Positions 10,269-16,308 of a stretch of DNA of 64,000 nucleotides are shown here, in pieces. The notes under the pieces were generated by a model. It was not told the origin of the DNA and did not search any database. It saw nothing but the letters and a program-made list of their open reading frames with translations. This stretch comes from Haematobacter massiliensis (GTDB lineage Bacteria > Pseudomonadota > Alphaproteobacteria > Rhodobacterales > Rhodobacteraceae). Each line of letters opens with the position of its first letter. The first letter of the stretch is position 1. The position numbers and the translations under genes were made by a program. The stretch spans positions 62,001 through 126,000 of the forward strand of contig NZ_JGYG01000008.1 of assembly GCF_000740795.1 (NCBI RefSeq), given 5' to 3'.

Positions 10269-11128
10269 GTCGTCTCTCCTTGTTGAATGGCATCTCTGCG
10301 GATGCTCTCGGGTGTTTTCATGGTCGTCTCAGCCGGGGTGAACCAGATGGCCCGCAGCGTATCGGCATCGGCCAGCGGCCGGTCCACAGCCTGCGCGACA
10401 GCGGCCACCAGCGCGGCATTGTCGGGGGCCATGCCGCCGTCGGGCAGCCATAGGTTGTTCTCGAACCCCACGCGGGCATGGCCGCCGTGGCGGGCGCCCT
10501 CGGCCATGAACTCCGCTTCCTGCGCGCCGAAGGCGCAGAGCATGAAGGCATGGCGGGTGATCCCGGCGGCGAGATAGGCCTCCAGCTCCGCCGCCTCCGC
10601 CCCGGTGCCGCTGTAGCGGCCCATCACCGGCAGCACGGGCAGCGGCCCGCCGGGCAGCAGGCCGCGCGCCTGCAATGCCTCCATCCAGGCGAGATCGGCG
10701 GTGTCATAGAGGATGATCTGGTAGAGCGTCCCCCAGTCCTCCATCCGCCAGAAGAGCGCCGCCGCCCCGGCCTCATCGGCAAAGACCTCGCGCAGCGCGA
10801 GGCTGACGGAGTCCGGGCGCAGCGCATCGACCAGCGCGATCTGTTCGGCAGGGGTGTAGCGGCCCACCGCCTCTGTGGTGATCTGCAGCAGCATGTCCGG
10901 CCCGGCCTCTGCCCGTGCCGCCGCCAGCGCCACGCGGTAAAGCTCCGCGTCCAGCACATGCGCCCCTGCGCGGTCGCGGATATGGAGGTGCAGCATCGCC
11001 GCCCCGGCCTCCCGCGCCGCGGCGGCTTCCCGCGCGGTCTCCGCCGGGGTCATCGGCAGGCGGGGATGGTCGGCCTTCGTCCGCCGCGCGCCGTTCGGGG
11101 CGACCGCGATGGCGAAGGACGCGCTCAT
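10265..11128 (-). CDS. BKACE family beta-keto acid cleavage enzyme (DUF849)
   Basis: 287 residues, a TIM-barrel Zn enzyme of the 3-keto-5-aminohexanoate cleavage family. Members condense a beta-keto acid with acetyl-CoA to give acetoacetate and a new acyl-CoA. Visible family marks are the N-terminal [14 protein letters not shown], the metal-binding HLHIRD motif near residue 50, and [12 protein letters not shown] near the C terminus carrying the conserved Glu. The start ATG at 11128 overlaps the aminotransferase stop by ATGA, which decides it over a longer frame that runs antisense-like into the aminotransferase. The context suggests it acts on the keto acid made by the aminotransferase. Confidence 0.9.
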   Translation of the reverse strand: MSASFAIAVAPNGARRTKADHPRLPMTPAETAREAAAAREAGAAMLHLHIRDRAGAHVLDAELYRVALAAARAEAGPDMLLQITTEAVGRYTPAEQIALVDALRPDSVSLALREVFADEAGAAALFWRMEDWGTLYQIILYDTADLAWMEALQARGLLPGGPLPVLPVMGRYSGTGAEAAELEAYLAAGITRHAFMLCAFGAQEAEFMAEGARHGGHARVGFENNLWLPDGGMAPDNAALVAAVAQAVDRPLADADTLRAIWFTPAETTMKTPESIRRDAIQQGETT

Positions 11129-12474
11129 GCCGCCAGCGCCCGGTCGACCGCCGCGGCCAGCCCGTCGGCGATCATCGCGACATGGCTGTCGTCGATGATG
11201 AAGGGCGGCGCGATCAGCACATGGTCGCCCGCGCGCCCGTCCGCCGTGCCGCCGCCAGGATAGACCATGAGGCCCGCCGCCATCGCCTCCGCCCGGATGC
11301 GGGCGTAAAGCCGCCGCGACGGGTCGAAGGGGCGCTTCGACGCCCGGTCCTCCACCAGTTCGATGGCGCGGAAGAGCCCGCGCCCGCGGATGTCGCCGAC
11401 ATGCGGATGCGTACCGAACCGCTCCCGCAGCGCCGCGTCCAGCGCCGCGCCCATCGCGCGGCAGTTGGCGAGCAGCCCGTCCTCCTCGATCACCTTCTGC
11501 ACGGCAAGCGCGCCCGCGCAGGCGGTGGCATGGCCGATATAGGTGAAGCCGTGGTGGAAGATGCCGGACCCGCCGGTGATCGTGTCGCGGATCGCGCCGG
11601 ACATCAGGCAGGCGCCGATCGGCTGATAGCCCGCGCCCAGCCCCTTGGCGATGGTCAGCAGGTCCGGCGCCACCCCCTCCTCTTCGCAGGCGTTGAGCGT
11701 GCCGGTCCGCCCCATGCCGCACATCACCTCGTCCAGGATCAGCAGCAGGCCGTAGCGGTCGCAGATCTCCCGGATGCGGCGGAAATAGCCCGGCGCGGGC
11801 GGGATCGCGCCGCAGGTGGCCCCGCCCACGGTTTCGGCGATGAAGGCGATCACCGTCTCCGGGCCGAGGCGCAGGATCTCCGCCTCCAGCTCATCGGCGG
11901 CGCGGCGGCCGTAGTCCTCCTCCGTCTCCCCCGCCGCGCGGTGGCGGTAGTCGTAGCAGGGGGCGATATGGCTGACGGGCAGCAGGATCGGCTCATAGAC
12001 CGCGCGCCGCGCCGCATTGCCGCCGACCGACAGCGCCCCCAGCGTGTTGCCGTGATAGCTTTGACGGCGGGCGATGAAGCGGCTGCGCCCCGTCTCCCCC
12101 CGTTCCCAGAAATACTGCCGCGCGAGTTTCAGCGCGGTCTCGTTCGCCTCCGACCCGCCGGAGAGGAAATAGACATGCTCCAGCCCCTCCGGCGCCCGGG
12201 CGATGAGGAAATCCGCCAGCTCCTCCGCCGGTTCGGAGGTGAAGAAGCTGGTATGGGCATAGGGCAGCCGGTCGAGCTGCGCCTTGATCGCCGCGATCAC
12301 CCGCCCCTCGCTGTGGCCGAGGCAGGAGACCGCCGCGCCGCCGGAAGCGTCCAGATAGCGCCGGCCGCCTGCGTCGATGACGAAGGGGCCGTCGCCCGCC
12401 ATGGCCACCGGCAGCGGCACCTTCGGGTCGCGGTGCAGGATCCGGCTGGTATTGGGGCGCGGGCGGGCATCCAT
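11125..12474 (-). CDS. Class III PLP-dependent aminotransferase
   Basis: 449 residues, fold-type I, omega-aminotransferase group. Visible motifs are SGGSEANETALKLARQY (PLP phosphate cup), RRQSYHGNTLGALSVGG, LILDEVMCGMGRTG with the Asp that contacts the pyridine nitrogen, and TIAKGLGAGYQPIGA with the catalytic Lys. It lies between the RpiR regulator (3-nt gap) and BKACE (4-nt overlap). Family members act on beta-alanine, GABA, taurine and other omega- or beta-amino acids. Because BKACE needs a beta-keto acid, a beta-amino acid substrate is a reasonable inference. Confidence 0.9.
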   Translation of the reverse strand: MDARPRPNTSRILHRDPKVPLPVAMAGDGPFVIDAGGRRYLDASGGAAVSCLGHSEGRVIAAIKAQLDRLPYAHTSFFTSEPAEELADFLIARAPEGLEHVYFLSGGSEANETALKLARQYFWERGETGRSRFIARRQSYHGNTLGALSVGGNAARRAVYEPILLPVSHIAPCYDYRHRAAGETEEDYGRRAADELEAEILRLGPETVIAFIAETVGGATCGAIPPAPGYFRRIREICDRYGLLLILDEVMCGMGRTGTLNACEEEGVAPDLLTIAKGLGAGYQPIGACLMSGAIRDTITGGSGIFHHGFTYIGHATACAGALAVQKVIEEDGLLANCRAMGAALDAALRERFGTHPHVGDIRGRGLFRAIELVEDRASKRPFDPSRRLYARIRAEAMAAGLMVYPGGGTADGRAGDHVLIAPPFIIDDSHVAMIADGLAAAVDRALAA

Positions 12475-12477
12475 GGG

Positions 12478-13344
12478 TCAGGCCTCCGGTGGCAGGAAGA
12501 CGGAGCGCGCGGCGAGGGCGGCCTCGCGCCGGCGGAGCGCATCGAGGCCCTGTGGCCCGCGATGGGTGAGCGCGAGCGCGACCAGCGCCTGCGACAGCGC
12601 GATGAGCCCGGTGACGGAGGCCAGATGCGCCGGCCCCTCATTCGCGGCGATGAGCGCGATGTCGGCCAGCCGCGCCACGGCGCCGAGCGGCGCATCGGTC
12701 AGCGCCACCACGCCCTGGCCCGCATCCCGCGCATGGCGCGTGGCCTCCACCGTCTCGCGGCTGTAGGGCGCGACGGAAATGGCGATCAGCATCCCGCCGG
12801 GGGGCAGCGCCGCGACCTCGTCCAGCATCAGCCCGCCCGTCGCCGCCATCAGCCGCGCGCCGGGGTGAAAGAGGCCAAGGCTGTAGGCCATCGAATGCGC
12901 AACCGCATGGCAGCTCCTCAGGCCAAGGACGGCGACCGTCTCTGCCGCCGCCACCCGCTCGGCCGCACGGAGCAGGCTCTCACGCTGTTCCGGGTGCAGG
13001 CCGGAGGCGGCATTCGCGGCCTCCGCCGCCGCGATGCGGGCGATCAGCGCCTCCCCGCCGGCGGCAACGGTCTGCCCGGCGCGACCGGAATAGATGCCGC
13101 TGCCCGCCTCCACCAGCCAGTGTCGGTGCAGAGACTGGAACTCTTCCCAACCGGCAAAGCCCAGCGTCTGCACCAGCCTGAGCAGCGTGGCCGGCGACAG
13201 TCCGGAGTCGCGTGCCACCCGCCGCAGCCCGTGCAGCGCGATTTCGGAAGGATGCGCCCGAACGAACCCAGCCGCCTCGCGCAGCTTGGGCGGCAGCGTG
13301 TCGTAGTGATCTTCGAGCGAGGTCCAGAGATCGGAGAGCGTCAT
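12478..13344 (-). CDS. MurR/RpiR family transcriptional regulator
   Basis: 288 residues: an N-terminal HTH_6 domain (about 1-75, with GLRRVARDSGLSPATLLRLVQTLGFAGWEEF written in two helices) and a C-terminal SIS sugar-phosphate or ligand-binding domain (about 125-250, with VAVLGLRSCHAVAHSMAYSL). The frame is open further upstream, but MTLSDLWTSLEDHY at 13344 is the family-typical N terminus. It is the first gene of the unit leading into aminotransferase, BKACE and TRAP-TAXI genes, so it most likely controls that pathway and itself. Confidence 0.9.
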   Translation of the reverse strand: MTLSDLWTSLEDHYDTLPPKLREAAGFVRAHPSEIALHGLRRVARDSGLSPATLLRLVQTLGFAGWEEFQSLHRHWLVEAGSGIYSGRAGQTVAAGGEALIARIAAAEAANAASGLHPEQRESLLRAAERVAAAETVAVLGLRSCHAVAHSMAYSLGLFHPGARLMAATGGLMLDEVAALPPGGMLIAISVAPYSRETVEATRHARDAGQGVVALTDAPLGAVARLADIALIAANEGPAHLASVTGLIALSQALVALALTHRGPQGLDALRRREAALAARSVFLPPEA

Positions 13345-13851
13345 GCGGCACCTGCGGTGCAATTGTTCCGAAAATGTCATGCAGAGAAACACTTGTGTCA
13401 AGCGATATGTCGATGGTGCTGGAGGGAGCGAATTCCACATCGTATCTCCCGCAATGGAGGGTGGATGCATGAAAAGCGGCAGCCAGGGTCTGGCCTCGTC
13501 GTGGCGTCATATCCGACACATGACGGTATCGGCGAGGGCGGGGGCGCACGGAAAGACGTTCGGGCAGTCTGTTGTGTCGGTGGGCACCCGACGGGGGACT
13601 GCTTCCAGACGATTGGCCAGCCTTTAGCCGACCGGGCGTGATCTCTACCCTGTCGCAGCAGCTGTTGATGGGCTTGCCACGCGACCTCTGGCCCAGGGTT
13701 CTCCCGGCGTGTTGCTGTGCTCCATTGCGTGCGGTGGGACCACCAGCGTCCTTGTCAGTGCCATCTTGGCTGGTCTTGTGGATACCGGTTGGTATGCCCG
13801 GTTCTCCTCCTGTAGCACAGCGGACCCGCGCGCGGCGGTAGCGGCGATCAC
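13345..13851. other. Divergent promoter region
   Basis: About 500 nt between the minus-strand RpiR operon and the plus-strand ArsR gene. The part next to 13344 is locally less GC-rich and is the likely RpiR-operon promoter. No gene was recognised. Open frames crossing it lack motifs. Confidence 0.4.
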
Positions 13852-13871
13852 ACTTAGCCATCGAGCTAAGT
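13852..13871. promoter_or_regulatory. Upstream ArsR operator candidate
   Basis: Perfect 7-bp inverted repeat ACTTAGC (13852-13858) and GCTAAGT (13865-13871) around 6 nt. It shares its half-site with a longer palindrome whose centre lies 51 bp downstream and which covers the start codon of the ArsR gene. The shared half-site ACTTAGC makes both likely to bind the same protein. Confidence 0.6.
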
Positions 13872-13900
13872 TTTCTCTTGCGCCGCGTTCCGAAGGCTTC

Positions 13901-13924
13901 ATACTTAGCTGCATGGCTAAGTAT
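13901..13924. promoter_or_regulatory. ArsR operator overlapping the start codon
   Basis: Perfect 9-bp arms ATACTTAGC (13901-13909) and GCTAAGTAT (13916-13924) with a 6-nt centre that includes the first bases of the start codon ATG at 13913. A regulator bound here would block transcription, and the RNA hairpin would enclose the start codon. It is the strongest evidence for autoregulation in this operon. Confidence 0.65.
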
Positions 13925-14254
13925 GAGTCGGACCTTTCGCTTCTGTTTCACGCCCTGTCGGACCCAACCCGGCGCGCGATCCTGACCCGGCTGGCGGCGG
14001 GGCCGGCGCCGGTGACGGAACTCGCCGATCCGACCGGGCTGCGGTTGCCCACCGTGATGCGGCATATCGGCGTGCTGGAAGAGGCCGGGCTGATCGCCAC
14101 GTCGAAGGACGGGCGGGTGCGGTCCTGCGCCATCGTGCCGGAGGCTCTGGCCCCGGTGCGCGGCTGGCTGGACGAACAGCGCGCGATCTGGGAGGCCCGG
14201 CTCGACCGTCTGGACGACTACGTCATGAAACTGATGGAGGAACGCAACACATGA
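13913..14254 (+). CDS. ArsR/SmtB-family transcriptional regulator
   Basis: 113-residue winged helix regulator. SLLFHALSDPTRRAILTRLA opens the domain and LRLPTVMRHIGVLEEAGLIA is the recognition-helix and wing region. No metal-binding CxC pair is seen, so it is of the non-metal ArsR type that is typically paired with AHSA1-domain proteins. The start at 13913 was chosen because the domain begins there and a palindromic operator overlaps it. The stop overlaps the next gene (ATGATG at 14251), and three genes form one operon. Confidence 0.9.
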   Translation: MAKYESDLSLLFHALSDPTRRAILTRLAAGPAPVTELADPTGLRLPTVMRHIGVLEEAGLIATSKDGRVRSCAIVPEALAPVRGWLDEQRAIWEARLDRLDDYVMKLMEERNT

Positions 14255-14727
14255 TGCCCGATCTGGACCCGACCACGGACCTCAGCTTCACCCGTAATCT
14301 CGGAGCGCCGCGCCGGCTGATCTGGGAATGCTGGACAGATCCGAAGCATATCCCGCATTTCTTCATTCCTGCCCCGCACAAGGTGACTGCGGTGGACATC
14401 GACCTGCGGGTGGGCGGGCGGTTCAACACGGTCTTCGACGTGCAGGGCCAGGTGATGGACAACCGCGGTGTCTACCTTGAGGTAGTGCCGCAGGAGAAAC
14501 TGGTCTTCACCGATGCCTATAGCGAAGGCTGGAAGCCCGCGCCCGACCCGTTCATGACGGCGATCCTGCTGCTTTCGGACGCGCCGGGCGGCGGCACGAC
14601 CTATACCGCGATTGCCCGTCACCGCAGCCCGGAAACGCGCAAAATACATGAGGATATGGGCTTTTTCGACGGCTGGGGCACGGTGGCCACGCAACTGGAA
14701 ACCTATGCGAAGGGGTTGCTCGAATGA
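14251..14727 (+). CDS. AHSA1/SRPBCC family protein
   Basis: 158 residues, single START/Bet v 1-like hydrophobic-pocket domain. RNLGAPRRLIWECWTDPKHIPHFF near the N terminus, VGGRFNTVF and KLVFTDAYSEGW are typical AHSA1-family segments. Such proteins bind small hydrophobic ligands; the ligand here is unknown. It overlaps the ArsR regulator upstream and the two-domain homologue downstream, so all three are translationally coupled. Confidence 0.85.
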   Translation: MMPDLDPTTDLSFTRNLGAPRRLIWECWTDPKHIPHFFIPAPHKVTAVDIDLRVGGRFNTVFDVQGQVMDNRGVYLEVVPQEKLVFTDAYSEGWKPAPDPFMTAILLLSDAPGGGTTYTAIARHRSPETRKIHEDMGFFDGWGTVATQLETYAKGLLE

Positions 14728-15599
14728 CCGGGTGCTTTGCAACGTTGCAGTTCGACCGTCGGGTAGCGGCGCCGGTGGCCACGCTGTGGCAGGCGTGGAC
14801 GGCTCCTGCCGCGCGGGCGATCTGGGCCGCGCCGGATCCATCGGTGACCGTGGAGTTCCTGAGCGCGGAGACGCGGGTCGGCGGGCGTGAAGTGTCGCAC
14901 TGCAAGGTAGTGGGCCAACCGGATATCCAATGCGAATGCGGCTGGCTTGACCTGCAACCGGCGCGACGCAGCGTGAATGTCGAAGTGGTCTCCTGCGAAG
15001 GGATCAGGCGCTCTGCCGCTCTGGTCACCGCGGATTTTGTCACGGAGGGGGAGCACAGCCGCGTGATGGTCACGGTGCAACTATCCTCGCTGGAAGGCGA
15101 CAGGGAGGCGGACTACCGGCATGGCTTCGGCGCGGGGCTCGACAATCTGGCGGCGGCGGCAGAGCGGACGATGGTGCTGCAGCGCGTTATCCGGGCGCCA
15201 CGCCATGTGGTCTGGAGCGCCTGGGCAAACGCGGAGACGCTGCCGAAATGGTGGGGGCCGGAAGGGTTTTCCTGCCGCACCAGCCGCATCGACATTCAGA
15301 CCGGCGGGGAATGGGTGTTCGACATGGTCGGGCCGGACGGCACGGTGCATCCCAACCATCATCGCTACCGCGAGGTGCAACCGGAGGAGCGCTTGGTCTA
15401 TACATTGCTCTGGGGCGAAAACGGCCCGAAACACGCCGATGCCTGGGCAGCCTTCGAGGAGATCGACGGCGCGACCCTCGTGACGCTTGGCATGGTATTC
15501 AACACTCCGGGGGAATTCCAAGCGGCGAAGGGAGGGGGCGCACTGGAACTGGGCGGGCAGACGCTGTCCAAGCTTGCCCGTTTCGTGGGGGCGGAGTGA
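14724..15599 (+). CDS. Tandem two-domain AHSA1/SRPBCC protein
   Basis: 291 residues made of two SRPBCC domains in one chain. Domain one spans about 1-140 (FDRRVAAPVATLWQAWTAP) and domain two about 145-291 (VLQRVIRAPRHVVWSAWANA, LPKWWGPEGFSC). Domain two is the more canonical, with TGGEWVFDMVGPDG and an RLVYT strand; domain one is divergent. The start overlaps the preceding stop by ATGA. The fusion, next to a single-domain paralogue and an ArsR regulator, suggests ligand sensing or detoxification of a hydrophobic compound (inference). Confidence 0.85.
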   Translation: MTGCFATLQFDRRVAAPVATLWQAWTAPAARAIWAAPDPSVTVEFLSAETRVGGREVSHCKVVGQPDIQCECGWLDLQPARRSVNVEVVSCEGIRRSAALVTADFVTEGEHSRVMVTVQLSSLEGDREADYRHGFGAGLDNLAAAAERTMVLQRVIRAPRHVVWSAWANAETLPKWWGPEGFSCRTSRIDIQTGGEWVFDMVGPDGTVHPNHHRYREVQPEERLVYTLLWGENGPKHADAWAAFEEIDGATLVTLGMVFNTPGEFQAAKGGGALELGGQTLSKLARFVGAE

Positions 15600-15790
15600 T
15601 CCTTTCTCCGCGATTGCGGGCCGGCGGAAAGTGAGCATTTCGTGATGAGCTTTGTTTCTAAAATATGATAGAATTATCTGGCTGCGGTTGATTCCATCGC
15701 GGTGACTATTTTTTAAACCAATCATTCTCGGCGCGATTTGCGCCATCAGTATTGTCGGCTCGCGCCGAAATGTATTTTAACGAGGATGAA
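15600..15790 (+). promoter_or_regulatory. AT-rich promoter region of the lanthipeptide precursor
   Basis: About 190 nt, with an AT-rich section (about 15650-15780) that stands out from the high-GC surroundings. A short hairpin GGCGC/GCGCC lies near 15730-15745. The ribosome binding site GAGG is at 15782-15785, 5 nt before the ATG at 15791. This is where a dedicated promoter for the precursor is expected; exact -35 and -10 boxes were not assigned. Confidence 0.45.
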
Positions 15791-16231
15791 ATGGACGCAC
15801 GTAAATTTAAAGAGTTGGTCGCCAAGGCAAAGGCGGACCCGAAATTTTTTCATGACCTTGTCTTCGCACCGGAAAAGGTGATCGAGACGCTTGGTGAGAT
15901 CGACGGTGCGGCGAAAGGGGCGATTTTGTCGAAATCGCCCGAATCCGTCATCGGCGCGGCCATCACCGAGCTCGCGGGCTGCGATGTCACCTGTACCAGC
16001 AGCTGTGGCGCGACCTGCGCACAAAGCTGCGGTTACACCACAAATCGGACGGAGATGCCGATAGGGCAGCAATACGCCTCCGCCGCCCGGATGCCCGACA
16101 TGGCGGAACTGGCAGGGTGCGATGTGACCTGCACCAGCAGTTGTGGGGCGACCTGCGCCCAAAGCTGTGGCTATACCACGAACCTGACCGACATGTTTGC
16201 GCAATACGGACGCCGGTCCCGGTTCGGGTAA
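15791..16231 (+). CDS. Lanthipeptide-like precursor with two identical Cys-ladder cores
   Basis: 146 residues. Residues 1-59 form a charged, helical leader (MDARKFKELVAKAKADPKFF, then an APEKVIETLG helix). Two copies of a 26-residue core follow at 60-85 and 106-131, identical in protein. Each contains CDVTCTSSCGATCAQSC, that is, Cys at every fourth position (64, 68, 72, 76, 80 and 110, 114, 118, 122, 126) with Ser or Thr directly before four of the five Cys. A 20-residue spacer separates the cores and a basic tail ends the protein. The start at 15791 is set by GAGG at 15782-15785; longer in-frame starts lack one. The synthetase gene follows 77 nt later. Cys plus Ser/Thr-rich cores next to a lyase-kinase-cyclase gene make it the substrate (inference). 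I do not recognise this precursor family by name. Confidence 0.85.
   Translation: MDARKFKELVAKAKADPKFFHDLVFAPEKVIETLGEIDGAAKGAILSKSPESVIGAAITELAGCDVTCTSSCGATCAQSCGYTTNRTEMPIGQQYASAARMPDMAELAGCDVTCTSSCGATCAQSCGYTTNLTDMFAQYGRRSRFG
15968..16183 (+). repeat. Duplicated core-peptide coding repeat
   Basis: Two 78-nt units (15968-16045 and 16106-16183), offset 138 nt, encode the same 26 residues. They differ at 14 of 26 codons, all synonymous, with no amino-acid change. The duplication is therefore not recent, and both cores appear to be held by purifying selection or co-evolution. Confidence 0.9.
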
Positions 16232-16255
16232 TTCACGCTGCTGACCGATTGACCT

Positions 16256-16285
16256 GATTTAGCCGGGATACCTACCGGCTAAATC
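16256..16285 (+). promoter_or_regulatory. Intercistronic hairpin between precursor and synthetase
   Basis: Perfect 11-bp inverted repeat GATTTAGCCGG (16256-16266) and CCGGCTAAATC (16275-16285) with an 8-nt loop. It lies 24 nt after the precursor stop and 23 nt before the synthetase GTG. There is no U-tract, so it is more likely an RNA-stability or partial-termination element giving excess precursor over enzyme, a common arrangement in RiPP operons. Confidence 0.65.
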
Positions 16286-16308
16286 CCAACACCATTGGGA
16301 GCGGAAAA

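Noticed and set aside
10265-11722. 485-residue form of BKACE with a long N-terminal extension
   Set aside because: The extension is the aminotransferase gene read in another frame; the ATGA overlap at 11125-11128 gives the normal 287-residue enzyme.
10915-13641. 908-residue plus-strand open frame
   Set aside because: Antisense to the BKACE, aminotransferase and RpiR genes, which all have clear domain motifs. It has no motif or ribosome site.
15791-16231. SCIFF-type (radical SAM, ranthipeptide) precursor
   Set aside because: The Cys-x3-Cys spacing resembles SCIFF peptides, but there is no radical SAM gene nearby and the adjacent enzyme is a lanthionine synthetase.
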